Positions 25,000 through 33,105 of a stretch of 64,000 nt of DNA are shown in pieces. How positions within the stretch are numbered: position 1 is the first letter of the stretch; the number at the start of each line of letters is the position of its first letter. The notes beneath the pieces were generated by a model. The model searched no databases and was not told where the DNA came from. It was given only the letters and a program-made list of their open reading frames with translations. The translations under genes were made by a program, and so were the position numbers. Source of the DNA: JALORV01 sp963766365. Its GTDB lineage: Bacteria > Pseudomonadota > Gammaproteobacteria > Burkholderiales > Burkholderiaceae_F. The stretch spans positions 434,001 to 498,000 of the forward strand of contig CAVXZK010000006.1 of NCBI GenBank assembly GCA_963766365.1, written 5' to 3'.

Positions 25000-25656
25000 A
25001 TGTCGCTTTCCCGCCGCCACCTGCTGATTGCCTCGGCCGCGACGGCCGCCGCACCGCTGCTGGTGCACGCACAGACTGCCGCGCGCGCCCCTCAGGAACT
25101 CAAGGACTACGTGCGACTGAAGAATCCGGTGGCACCCGAAAGTGGCGCCAAGGTCGAGGTCCTCGAGTTCTTCCAGTACACCTGCCCGCACTGTTACTCC
25201 TATGAGCCGTATCTCGCGGGCTGGAAGAAGAAGCTGCCGTCCGACGTCGAGTACAAGCGCATTCCGATCGCGTGGGACAACAGCACGATGCCGCATGTGC
25301 GCATCTACTACACGCTGGACGCGCTGGGCAAGGTGAACGAAATGCACGAGAAGGTGTTCGCCGCGATCCAGAAGAACAGGCAGCCACTGATCAATCCGGA
25401 CCAGATCGCCGACTTCATGGCGGCCAACGGGATCGACCGCAAGCAGTGGGTCGACACCTACAACTCGTTCTCGGTGGCGGCACGGGCCAACCGCGCCGGG
25501 CAGCTCTGGCGCGCCTATCAGATCGACGGCACGCCGGCGATGGGCGTCGATGGCAAGTTCAAGACCGCGCCGTCGATGGTGGGCTCGCGCGAAGGCAGCC
25601 TGATCGTGCTCGACTACCTGGTGGCGCAGGCGCGCACGGAGCGCGGCCGCAAGTGA
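25000..25656 (+). CDS. dsbA: Thiol:disulfide interchange protein DsbA
   Basis: This 218-residue periplasmic oxidase puts disulfide bonds into exported proteins. Residues 1-24 form a signal peptide with a twin-Arg-like start (SRRHLLIASAATAAAPLLVHA) typical of betaproteobacterial DsbA. The active site is CPHC (62-65) in FFQYTCPHCYSYEP; the cis-Pro loop is GTPAMGVDG. The length is normal. A CTGGAGAA ribosome site precedes the ATG. The short inverted repeat GCCGG-N4-CCGGC (24955-24968) lies in its leader. It follows the SPOR gene at 126 bases. The c-type cytochrome and Cys-rich proteins of the locus at 26-44 kb would be clients of such an enzyme. Confidence 0.96.
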   Translation: MSLSRRHLLIASAATAAAPLLVHAQTAARAPQELKDYVRLKNPVAPESGAKVEVLEFFQYTCPHCYSYEPYLAGWKKKLPSDVEYKRIPIAWDNSTMPHVRIYYTLDALGKVNEMHEKVFAAIQKNRQPLINPDQIADFMAANGIDRKQWVDTYNSFSVAARANRAGQLWRAYQIDGTPAMGVDGKFKTAPSMVGSREGSLIVLDYLVAQARTERGRK

Positions 25657-25675
25657 TCCTCGCCTTCGCTGCGAC

Positions 25676-26443
25676 GTGAACGTCTTCATCACCGGCGCTT
25701 CGAGCGGAATCGGCGAAGCGCTGGCACGCGAATTTGCCGCCCGCGGTGCGCGACTCGGCCTCGCAGCCCGCCGCACCGACGCGTTGCAGGCCCTGGTCGC
25801 TACGCTGCCGGGTCAGCAGCACCTGATCTACGGCGTCGACGTCACCAACGCCGAGGCGATCGTCGCCGCCGGCCGCGAGTTCGACGCCGCGGTGGGTGGT
25901 GCCGACATCGTCATTGCCAACGCCGGCATCTCGGTCGGCGTGAAGACCGAACACTACGAGGACCTGGCGCAGTTTCGCCGCGTGTTCGAGACCAACGTGT
26001 TCTCGATGCCCGCGACGTTCCATCCGTTCATCGCGCCGATGAAGACGCGCCGACGCGGCACGCTCGTCGGCATTGCCAGCGTGGCTGGCATCCGCGGCCT
26101 GCCGGGCTCGGACGCGTACTGCGCGTCGAAGTCCGCGGTCATCACCTACTGCGAGAGCCTGCGCGTCGAGATGGCAAAGCACGGCATCAAGGTGGTGACG
26201 ATCTCGCCGGGCTTCATCCGTACGCCTTTGACGGCGAAGAATCCCTACGGCATGCCGTTTCTGATGGATGCGCCGGAGTTCGCGCGCCGGGCGGCCGATG
26301 CGATGATCGCCGGCGCGCGCTACCGCACGATTCCGTGGCAGATGGGCGCCGCGACCGCGCTGCTGAAAGTGATGCCGCGCTGGCTCTTCGACCGGGTCAC
26401 CAAGCGACGCAAGCAGAAGCCGCGCGTCACGGCGGGCAACTAG
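25676..26443 (+). CDS. SDR family oxidoreductase
   Basis: This 255-residue classical SDR begins with GTG (25676) and the cofactor motif ITGASSGIGEALA (5-17). Basic residues at LAARRTD favour NADP. IANAGIS replaces NNAG, the catalytic Ser is in GIASVAGIRG, and Tyr-Lys is in YCASKSA. The C terminus (LFDRVTKRRKQKPRV) is basic. The sequence resembles the SDR encoded at 15119, suggesting a shared subfamily. It follows dsbA by 19 bases. Its stop overlaps by 4 bases the stop of the convergent AgmX-like gene. The substrate is unknown. Confidence 0.9.
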   Translation: MNVFITGASSGIGEALAREFAARGARLGLAARRTDALQALVATLPGQQHLIYGVDVTNAEAIVAAGREFDAAVGGADIVIANAGISVGVKTEHYEDLAQFRRVFETNVFSMPATFHPFIAPMKTRRRGTLVGIASVAGIRGLPGSDAYCASKSAVITYCESLRVEMAKHGIKVVTISPGFIRTPLTAKNPYGMPFLMDAPEFARRAADAMIAGARYRTIPWQMGAATALLKVMPRWLFDRVTKRRKQKPRVTAGN

Positions 26444-27504
26444 GACGGCAGGAAGTCGACCGGCCAGGTGACGGTGATCGCGTCCACGTCCTTGGCGCCG
26501 AAATCGAACTGCCTGATTCGCGCCAGCAACTTGCGCTCAAGATCGTCCGACTTGAGTTCGCTCGACACGATCCGCAGGTCAACCACCTGCCCCGCGGGCG
26601 CAATCTTCAGTTCCAGCACGACCCGGCCCTGCAACGACGGCTCCTCGCGTAGCGCGCGGTTGTAGATCGCATAGATCGCACCCTTGTTGCGTTCGAAGAC
26701 GAGCTTGATCTCCTCGATCGAACGTGACGCCTTGCCGCTCGCACCTCGCTGCAGCGTGCCGCCGCCGCCGCCACCGGCCCCAGGGCGACCGGCACTGCCG
26801 TGGGCAACGCCACCGGGGCCGCCGCCACCCGCTCCGCCAGCCACGCCCTCGACCAGTGTCGTCGAGCGGCCGGCCAGTCCGCCACCGCCGGTATCGCGGC
26901 TGTAGGCCGCGGTGTTGATACCGCCACTGCTGCCAGTCGCGTTGGAAGTGATCAGCGAGCGCGTCGGCACGCCAGGCCCGACGCCGGCACCCACACCCGG
27001 GCCGACGCCGGACCCTACGCCCGGGCCCGGCTTGATGTCCTTGTTCAACTGCACGGCGGCCGGAGCCGCGTGCAGTTCGGCGAGTTCGTTCTTCATGGCG
27101 AGCAGGCCGACGCCGGACGCGCGGGCGCGCGCGTTCTCGAGCTTTTCACCGGGCGGCTTGTTCGCCTCGGGCCGACGAGCCTCGACCACGGACGCCTTGG
27201 GTTCGGCCTTCGGCACGTTGGGAGCAACCGTCTTGGCTTCGTCTTTCGGCACAGGCCTGTCGAGCTTAGGCAAGGGTGCCGGCGGCGGCGCTTCACGGTC
27301 GAGGAGCAGCTTGGCCAGCCGCGGCGGCAGCGGCTCGGGTGCCGCGCGATCGGGTTCGCGCACGGGCAGCCATGGCATCACGAGTGCCGCCAGCAGACAG
27401 ACCACCAGGACCTGCCTGAGGATGCGCTTGAAGCGCTCCTCGTCTTCGGCCGAAACGGACCACGCCAGGATCGGCGTGTGCAGATACGTTGCGGCAGCCA
27501 CCAT
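26440..27504 (-). CDS. AgmX/PglI C-terminal domain protein (TonB-like)
   Basis: This 354-residue protein is anchored by one transmembrane helix (about 31-46, LRQVLVVCLLAALVMPWLP). A Pro/Glu/Lys-rich stretch (50-145) follows, then a Gly-Pro-Val repeat segment and Gly-rich linkers (about 160-255). The C-terminal domain (about 262-354) has IEEIKLVFERNKGAIYAIYNRALR and GRVVLELKIAPAGQVVDLRIVSSEL, the TonB-like AgmX/PglI fold. In Myxococcus, AgmX-type proteins (GltJ/GltG) link the inner-membrane proton motor to the outer membrane during gliding. The start at 27504 overlaps by one base the end of the ExbD gene, so it is the energy-coupling partner of that ExbB-ExbD set. It is last in the 17-gene minus-strand series. 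Confidence 0.87.
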   Translation of the reverse strand: MVAAATYLHTPILAWSVSAEDEERFKRILRQVLVVCLLAALVMPWLPVREPDRAAPEPLPPRLAKLLLDREAPPPAPLPKLDRPVPKDEAKTVAPNVPKAEPKASVVEARRPEANKPPGEKLENARARASGVGLLAMKNELAELHAAPAAVQLNKDIKPGPGVGSGVGPGVGAGVGPGVPTRSLITSNATGSSGGINTAAYSRDTGGGGLAGRSTTLVEGVAGGAGGGGPGGVAHGSAGRPGAGGGGGGTLQRGASGKASRSIEEIKLVFERNKGAIYAIYNRALREEPSLQGRVVLELKIAPAGQVVDLRIVSSELKSDDLERKLLARIRQFDFGAKDVDAITVTWPVDFLPS

Positions 27505-27995
27505 CAGCCGCCCTTCTTCTGCACGGCGAACGAGACATCGGTGAAGTCTGCGCGCGCGCACGTGACCATCACCTTGCGCAGCAGGCGATAAGGGATCTCC
27601 TTGTCGCCCATGATCGTGATCGCGCGCTTGGATGCTGCGTTCTCGGCACGGATCACCTGGCGGCCGGCCAGCACGTCCAGTTCCGCCTTCAGCGTCGGAA
27701 TGAGATCGCTCTCGGCATTGATGACGTCGCTCACCGCGGCGACCTTGCGGCCATCGACGATGATGTCGTTCTGGCTGACCATCACGACGACGGTCTCACG
27801 CGGCAGCTTTTCCGCGGTCGACTCGGGCAGCTTGATCGACTTCGAATTGGGCAGGATCTCGGCGACGCCCATGTTGAAGAGCAGGAAAAAGATCAGGATC
27901 GTGAAGATGTCGATCAGCGACACGAGATTGAGGTCGACCGTCGACGTATTGCGGTTGCGGCGCGCCGCGCGCCTCTGGATTCCGCTCTGCTTCAT
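27504..27995 (-). CDS. exbD: ExbD/TolR-type proton channel subunit (Asp retained)
   Basis: This 163-residue inner-membrane protein has a basic N terminus, one transmembrane helix with DLNLVSLIDIFTILIFFLLF (21-40) and a periplasmic domain. Asp29 in LIDIF is the conserved proton-carrying residue of ExbD, TolR and MotB. It is one of two ExbD-type proteins encoded here and keeps the essential Asp, unlike its upstream neighbour. The 4-base overlap with the other exbD (ATGA) and the one-base overlap with the AgmX-like gene mean strict co-translation. It probably forms, with the ExbB pentamer, the motor of the envelope machine. Confidence 0.92.
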   Translation of the reverse strand: MKQSGIQRRAARRNRNTSTVDLNLVSLIDIFTILIFFLLFNMGVAEILPNSKSIKLPESTAEKLPRETVVVMVSQNDIIVDGRKVAAVSDVINAESDLIPTLKAELDVLAGRQVIRAENAASKRAITIMGDKEIPYRLLRKVMVTCARADFTDVSFAVQKKGG

Positions 27996-28498
27996 CGCAC
28001 GGCCGCCTGCCGGATCGGGGCATCGCCGATCGAGATGTCGGGGAACAACGCCACTTCGACCACCTTGGCGCCCTGCACTTGCCGGCCGGCGCGCAGCGCG
28101 TCCATCACCTGCACCAGCACGTCGTACGGGACGTTCGGCTCGGGCAGCACCGTGGCATCGGTCTTCTCGGGAAAGCGCTCCTTGATCGTCCGCGCGACCG
28201 TGCCGAGCACGGCAATGTCATGCTGACCCGTTGCCGTCTTGGGGATGCTCTGGATCAGCCCGCCGATGCGGTCGCCGACCTCGATCGCGTCAGCGCGGAT
28301 CACGATCTCGAGGTTGAGCTTGTCGGCCGAGAGCTTCTCGAGTGCGCCGGTCGACTGCGCCGGCAACGACATCTCGAGCACCGACAGGTGCGTGAAGACC
28401 GCCGTGCTGAGCAGGAACGGCACCAGCACGACGATCAGGTTGATGAACGCCGTGACGTCGAGCCCGGTGGGCTCGCGGCGCAGGCGACGCACGCGCAT
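27992..28498 (-). CDS. exbD: ExbD/TolR-like subunit with the channel Asp replaced by Asn
   Basis: This 168-residue ExbD-like protein has a basic N terminus (MRVRRLRREP), a transmembrane helix (about 13-36: LDVTAFINLIVVLVPFLLSTAVF) and a periplasmic domain ending in PYDVLVQVMDALRAG and PDISIGD. The normal motif is (V/T)PLIDVxxLLLIFF; here the position of the proton-binding Asp is Asn20 (FINLIV), and a Pro follows in the helix. It may therefore not carry protons, and could pair with the Asp-bearing ExbD in an asymmetric dimer inside the ExbB ring. Two ExbD-type proteins with one ExbB is also the AglR-AglQ-AglS pattern of Myxococcus gliding. It is 25 bases after exbB. Confidence 0.88.
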   Translation of the reverse strand: MRVRRLRREPTGLDVTAFINLIVVLVPFLLSTAVFTHLSVLEMSLPAQSTGALEKLSADKLNLEIVIRADAIEVGDRIGGLIQSIPKTATGQHDIAVLGTVARTIKERFPEKTDATVLPEPNVPYDVLVQVMDALRAGRQVQGAKVVEVALFPDISIGDAPIRQAAVR

Positions 28499-28523
28499 GC
28501 TGTGCTCCTCGGCGCGCGACCGG

Positions 28524-29180
28524 CTAGGCGGCCGCGCGCCGGACTTCGGCGGTCATCCGTTGTGCGAGATTCAGGAAGCTGATCTTCGCCGCCTCCAGGC
28601 TGTCGACGATCTCGGTGGCGCGCGCCTGCAGGAACGCGTGGATCAGCAGGAACGGGATCGCGACCATCAGCGCAAAGGCGGTGTTGTTCATCGCGATCGA
28701 GATCGACGCGGCCAGCAGTTCGGCCTTCTCGGCCGGATTGACGTTGGCGACCGCAGTGAAAGCCTTGATCAGGCCGATGATGGTGCCGAGCAGACCCACC
28801 AGCGTGATCACATTGGCGAAGGTCGCGATGTAGTGCGTGCGCTTTTCCAGCCGCGGCACGATTTCCATCATGCCTTCCTCCATCGCGGCGTCGATGTCCT
28901 CGCGCCGGTGCGGCGTGCGCAGTCGTTCGATGCCGTAGGTGACGATCTTGCCGATCGCCACGTCGCCGCTGCCGGCGACGGCCTGGGCCTTGTCGAACTT
29001 GCCGTTCTGCAGCAGCGGCAGCATCTGGTCCCACATCTTGCGGTTATCCGCACGCGCCCGGTTCAGGAAGATGAAACGTTCGATCGCAACCGCGACGCCG
29101 AGCGCCATGATCAGGATGCTGGGATAGATGAACATCCCGCTGTCCTGGAAGAACTTGACGACGGTGTTGAATGCATTCAT
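28524..29180 (-). CDS. exbB: MotA/TolQ/ExbB family proton channel protein
   Basis: This 218-residue inner-membrane protein has three transmembrane segments: near 13-32 (FIYPSILIMALGVAVAIERF), and two in the second half (IATFANVITLVGLLGTIIGLIKAF and AFALMVAIPFLLIHAFL). The TLVGLLGTIIGLIKAF and NNTAFALMVAIPFLL pieces are the ExbB/TolQ signature around the pore. It forms the pentameric ring through which protons drive the ExbD pair. It is 37 bases after the small unknown gene and 25 before the first exbD. No tolA, tolB, pal or TonB-dependent receptor gene is near, so it serves the local machine rather than Tol-Pal or iron uptake. Confidence 0.93.
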   Translation of the reverse strand: MNAFNTVVKFFQDSGMFIYPSILIMALGVAVAIERFIFLNRARADNRKMWDQMLPLLQNGKFDKAQAVAGSGDVAIGKIVTYGIERLRTPHRREDIDAAMEEGMMEIVPRLEKRTHYIATFANVITLVGLLGTIIGLIKAFTAVANVNPAEKAELLAASISIAMNNTAFALMVAIPFLLIHAFLQARATEIVDSLEAAKISFLNLAQRMTAEVRRAAA

Positions 29181-29217
29181 GACTCGATCTCCGAAAACAC
29201 TCCAATGACTGCTGAAC

Positions 29218-29583
29218 TCACTTGCGTTCCGTTGACTTCCCCGCCGCCGGTGCCGTGTTAGGCGCCGCAGCGCCGTTTGCTTCCGCGGTGCGCGACTGGA
29301 TCAGCGTGTCGTACCGCACCTGCCGGCGGAACACATCGCGATCGACCGGCGCCAGCGCCTCGTCGAGCACACTGTCCAGCGGACGACTGGAAAGATCTCC
29401 CGGCAAAGGCTTCTTCCACGGCACGATGTAGAGCACCTTCGGCAGCTCGCGGTTGCCGATGATCTGGGTGCGATCGATTTCCGCGCGGTCCTGCGCCATG
29501 GCTCCGTACGCGGCCAGCACGCCCACGAGGGCCATGGTCGCGCGCAGCGGGCCACGCCGATGCCCGAAGAAGCGCCGCTTCAT
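29218..29583 (-). CDS. Small exported protein of unknown function
   Basis: This is a 121-residue protein with an N-terminal signal sequence (RATMALVGVLAAYGAMAQ, about 14-31). The mature part of about 90 residues contains RAEIDRTQIIGNRELPKVLYIVPWKK and VLDEALAPVDRDVFRRQVRYDTL, followed by an Ala/Pro/Thr-rich tail. No family is recognised. The RTQIIGNRELPKVLYIVPWK stretch looks like the conserved core. It overlaps the TPR lipoprotein by 4 bases and precedes exbB by 37, so it is an integral member of the operon and probably a periplasmic structural or adaptor piece. Confidence 0.8.
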   Translation of the reverse strand: MKRRFFGHRRGPLRATMALVGVLAAYGAMAQDRAEIDRTQIIGNRELPKVLYIVPWKKPLPGDLSSRPLDSVLDEALAPVDRDVFRRQVRYDTLIQSRTAEANGAAAPNTAPAAGKSTERK

Positions 29584-30299
29584 CCCTGCTCCTTGCGCTG
29601 AGGCGCGTTCTTCTGCGCGCTGCGATTCCTGAGGTCACGCACCCAGCGCTTCACCTGCTCGTCGCCACCCGGCGTCAGCTGCAGGTAGCGATCGTAGAGT
29701 TCGAGCGCACGCGCGCCATCCCATAGATACAAGTCATACAGAATGCCGAGGTTGAGCACCGCGGCGGCGTAGTTCGCGTCAAGCGCGATCGACCGTTCGT
29801 ATGAGGCCTTAGCCTTGTCGAAGTCGCCGGCCATGCGGTAGGTGATGCCCAGCTGGTTGTGCAGCTCGGCGCGCTGCGGGCTCAACTGGACCGCCTGCTC
29901 GAGCGCGGCCACCGCGTCTGCGGTCTTGCCGGCCTGGCGATGAATGAGGCCGAGATTGGCGTAGGGACCCGCCAGCTCGGGATTGGATTTCGTCAGCGCA
30001 AGGAAGCTCCGCTCGGCCTCGGCCGTCCGCCCCGCAGCCAGCGCCTGGCGCGCGCTGTCGAAGGTGCGCTGCACGGTCGGATTGATCGGCGGCGCTTCTG
30101 GGCTGGCAATCGTCGACCCGGTTGGCCCCTTGGCCGACGCGGCCGGTGCGGACACGCCCTTCGCGTCGGCTGTGGCCGCCGGTGCAGCTGCTGATGACGG
30201 CGCTGGCGCTGACTTGTCGTCAAACATCGCGCACGCCGCCAGTGTTGCGCTGGCTGCGATGAGGCAGCCGATCCGGAGAGAACGCTCAGCGAATCGCAT
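29580..30299 (-). CDS. TPR repeat lipoprotein
   Basis: This 239-residue lipoprotein has leader ATLAAC with lipidated Cys23. An Ala/Ser/Pro-rich spacer (about 25-75) is followed by about four tetratricopeptide repeats, for example AGPYANLGLIHRQAGKTADAVAALEQAVQLSP, AELHNQLGITYRMAGDFDKAKASYERSIALD and YAAAVLNLGILYDLYL in pieces. TPRs make a superhelix for protein binding. In size and layout it recalls the TPR lipoprotein GltE (AglT) of Myxococcus, but homology was not tested. It overlaps the large TPR gene by 14 bases and the next gene by 4. Confidence 0.9.
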   Translation of the reverse strand: MRFAERSLRIGCLIAASATLAACAMFDDKSAPAPSSAAAPAATADAKGVSAPAASAKGPTGSTIASPEAPPINPTVQRTFDSARQALAAGRTAEAERSFLALTKSNPELAGPYANLGLIHRQAGKTADAVAALEQAVQLSPQRAELHNQLGITYRMAGDFDKAKASYERSIALDANYAAAVLNLGILYDLYLWDGARALELYDRYLQLTPGGDEQVKRWVRDLRNRSAQKNAPQRKEQG

Positions 30300-33105
30300 C
30301 GACCGTCCTTCCCGCGCGCTCGACCTTGTTGTAGCGCGCCGGTCGCAACTGCCCGAGCGCGGTAAAGCTGTCGCGTACTGCGGTGTCGTAGACGCCGTTC
30401 GTGGCGCGCTTCGCGTTGATCTCGTGCACCTCGATCGCCTTTTCCTCGAACGGAAAGGCCTGCTCCTCGAGCATCACGTTGTACTGCTCGAGCTCGTCCT
30501 TCTTGAGCCCTTTCGGCCGCTGCGACGTCATCAGCGCCCTGCCGAAGTCGCGATACAGCTCAGCGGTCTGATACGTCGCGGCCGTCGAGACTTCGGCGAT
30601 GCCGTAGTCGGCGGCCGCCGCGTAGGCCTTCAGAGCGAGCTCCATCTTGTCTTTCTTGAGCTTCAGCTGGCGCTTCAGCGGCTCGACCAGCGCGACCTTG
30701 CGGTAGTCGTCGGCCAGCGGCTTCGCCAGCGCGAGCGTGGCCATGCCGCCGAGATATCGCGTACGGTCAGTGCGCGCGGCACCCGCGGTCAGGTCCACCC
30801 GTTGCACTTCCTTCATCAGCGCCAGCTCTCGCGCGACATTGCCGTCCGCGCGCGCGATCCGTGCGAGCCGATAGCGAGCCTCCAGCGCAGGCCCCAGCGG
30901 GTCCGGGTACTGCTTCACGTAGCGCTCGTAGGCGCGCCCGGCGGGTGCACGGGCACCGGCCTTCTCGTACATCTCGGCCGCCTGCCACAGGCCGGCACGC
31001 GCGAGTTGCGGATCGCTGTTGGCGGCAGCAAGCTTCTCGAACTCGCCGGCCGCCTGCGCCCAGCTTCCTTGCTCCGAGTACGCGACCGCGAGTTTGCCGG
31101 CGACTTCGCCCTGCAGTGGATGCTTGGGATAGCGCCCGCGGAAGTCCTCCAGCGTGCGCGCCGCGCCGTCCCAGTCCTTCAGCGCGAGCATCGCCGCCGC
31201 GGCGTCGTACTGTGCGTTCGCTCGCACTGGTGAGGCCGGCGCCACGCTCGCGACCCGCGTGTAGTGCTCGATCGCGACTGGCAACTGTCCCTGCGCGCGC
31301 GCGGCCTCGCCCTGCTTGTAGACCGACGCCGCGAGGCGCTCGGTCAGCGCGGCGCGCGCTGCATCCCTCTCCGGCGTCAGCGCCAGCACCTCGCCATACG
31401 CGCGTTCGGAATCCGCGAATGCGCCCTTCTCGAACGACGTGTGCGCGATGACGGTCCAGGCGACACGTCGCTGGTCCGCCGACGGCGTCGGCTGGAGCGC
31501 GAGCACCTGGCGCGCGACCGCGGCGGCCTGCGCGCCGTCGTTCAGCGCGTAGAGCTTCTCGGCGGCGTTGGTCAGTACGGACGCGCTGCGCGGGTCCTGC
31601 GGGAAAGTCGTCGCGAAGCGCATTGCGCTGTCGACCGCGGCGCGCTGCACCTTCTGCGCATCGGCCGCGGGAAGCCGCTTTTCCTGCTGCGCGTAAGCCA
31701 GCAGCGCGGCATAGCCGGCATCGGTGCTCTTGGCGTGCTGCGGGTAGCCGTACGCCGCTTTCTCGTACTCGACGGCCGCTTCGGAATAGCGCGTGTCCTC
31801 GTACAGCAGTTCCGCCAGCAGGAAGTTGTTTTGCGCCGCCTGCGGATCCCGCGGAAACGAATTCAGGTAGCTGCGGTACCAGCGCACCGCATCCTGGTAG
31901 TCCTCGGTCTTCTTCGTCTTCTGTGCGTTGGCGTGGTAGTAGCGCGCCAGCTCTTCCAGATGGGTCTTGACCAGGGGCTCGGCGTTGCGCGTCCAGCCCT
32001 CCGGGTTGCTTTTCTGATACTCGCTGCCGACACCGTAGTGGGTCACGTACTGTTTCTTGGCGTCCAGCGCGAGCGAGGCAAAGCCGGCTGCGGCGTAGAT
32101 CTCGATGACACGCGCCTGCAGCACCGGCGCCTCGGGATGCGACGGTGAGTTCTGTGCGAAGGCGCCGAAGGTGTCGGCGGCGTCCTTGACGCGGTCCTGC
32201 CTGATGTAGAGCTCGCCCAGCTGCTGGTAGACGCGAAACTCGTACTCGCGCCGCACCGGCGAGTTGATGTAGGGCGGAATCGACGCCGGACCCTGCAGGT
32301 TGGCGAGCGAGATGCTCGTCACGCGGAACGTGTCCTCGACCAGTTCACGGTCGGCGCGCGTGAGTCCGGGCAGCTTCTCCAGATTGCTTTCGTCGCCGCG
32401 ACCAGCCAGCTTCAGGTCCAGCACGCCGAAGAATGACTGCAGCGAGTCCTCCAGCCGCCCCTGCTTGAACAGCGACCAGCCGTGCATGTACAGCGAACGC
32501 TCGTAAAACGGCGAACGTTTGTCGCCGTGCATCATCACCAGGTAGGCCGCCTCGGCCTTCGGATATTCGCGCAACGCGAACATCAGTTCACCGCGCCGGA
32601 ACTGAGCCTCGTCGCGGTAGCGCGTGGTGGGGTACAGCAGAACCAGCCGGTCGAGCGTCGCGAGCGAGGTCTCCAGGTCGCCGCTCAGTTCGTACGCGCG
32701 CGCCAGCTGGTACAGCACCCGATCGTTGCCGGAATCGTTCGGGTAGGTCTTGAGGAAGTCCTGGTACTGCGCGATGGCCGCCCGGTAGTCGGTGGCGGTC
32801 GTCGCCTCGGTCGCCGAGCGGGTGTCGACCAGTTCCATCTCGAGGTCTCCGAGCCGGCGCAACGCTTCCTTGCGGTGCGGTTCGCGCGGCGCGGCGGCCA
32901 GGAAGTCGCGATAGGCGCGCGCGGCCTGCTCCTCACTCGCCTTGACGCCAGGATCGGGCTTGACCGCATATTCGCGCGACGCGAGCGTTTTCAGCGTCAG
33001 CGGTTCGGGCGGCGTCCTCTTGAACGGATTCGCGCACGCCGCGAGCAGCGTCGCCGCCATCACTCCCACACTGGCAGCGAGAGCGAGCCTATTGCGCGGA
33101 GCCAC
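30286..33105 (-). CDS. Large TPR repeat lipoprotein
   Basis: This 939-residue outer- or inner-membrane lipoprotein has leader MAATLLAAC with Cys24, followed almost entirely by tetratricopeptide repeats (about 55-900). Typical units are DNDRVLYQLARAYELSGDLETSLATLDRLVLLYP-like, and RDPQAAQNNFLLAELLYEDTRYSEAAVEYEKAA in pieces. It resembles the very long TPR proteins of Myxococcus gliding (GltI/AgmK), though this must be tested. The start is GTG at 33105, backed by GGGAGGA a few bases upstream, rather than the ATG at 33156 inside the previous gene. It overlaps that previous gene by 17 bases and the next by 14. It may form a periplasmic scaffold along the machine. Confidence 0.88.
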   Translation of the reverse strand: MAPRNRLALAASVGVMAATLLAACANPFKRTPPEPLTLKTLASREYAVKPDPGVKASEEQAARAYRDFLAAAPREPHRKEALRRLGDLEMELVDTRSATEATTATDYRAAIAQYQDFLKTYPNDSGNDRVLYQLARAYELSGDLETSLATLDRLVLLYPTTRYRDEAQFRRGELMFALREYPKAEAAYLVMMHGDKRSPFYERSLYMHGWSLFKQGRLEDSLQSFFGVLDLKLAGRGDESNLEKLPGLTRADRELVEDTFRVTSISLANLQGPASIPPYINSPVRREYEFRVYQQLGELYIRQDRVKDAADTFGAFAQNSPSHPEAPVLQARVIEIYAAAGFASLALDAKKQYVTHYGVGSEYQKSNPEGWTRNAEPLVKTHLEELARYYHANAQKTKKTEDYQDAVRWYRSYLNSFPRDPQAAQNNFLLAELLYEDTRYSEAAVEYEKAAYGYPQHAKSTDAGYAALLAYAQQEKRLPAADAQKVQRAAVDSAMRFATTFPQDPRSASVLTNAAEKLYALNDGAQAAAVARQVLALQPTPSADQRRVAWTVIAHTSFEKGAFADSERAYGEVLALTPERDAARAALTERLAASVYKQGEAARAQGQLPVAIEHYTRVASVAPASPVRANAQYDAAAAMLALKDWDGAARTLEDFRGRYPKHPLQGEVAGKLAVAYSEQGSWAQAAGEFEKLAAANSDPQLARAGLWQAAEMYEKAGARAPAGRAYERYVKQYPDPLGPALEARYRLARIARADGNVARELALMKEVQRVDLTAGAARTDRTRYLGGMATLALAKPLADDYRKVALVEPLKRQLKLKKDKMELALKAYAAAADYGIAEVSTAATYQTAELYRDFGRALMTSQRPKGLKKDELEQYNVMLEEQAFPFEEKAIEVHEINAKRATNGVYDTAVRDSFTALGQLRPARYNKVERAGRTVDAIR

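Noticed and set aside
26944..27035. GC-rich tandem-like units that could pass for a repeat element or CRISPR-like array
   Set aside because: They encode the Gly-Pro-Val linker of the AgmX-like protein; unit lengths vary and there are no spacers.
26440..29180. A TonB-ExbB-ExbD iron uptake system or a Tol-Pal system
   Set aside because: No TonB-dependent receptor, siderophore gene, tolA, tolB or pal is near; two ExbD copies plus AgmX-type and TPR proteins fit an Agl/Glt-like machine better.
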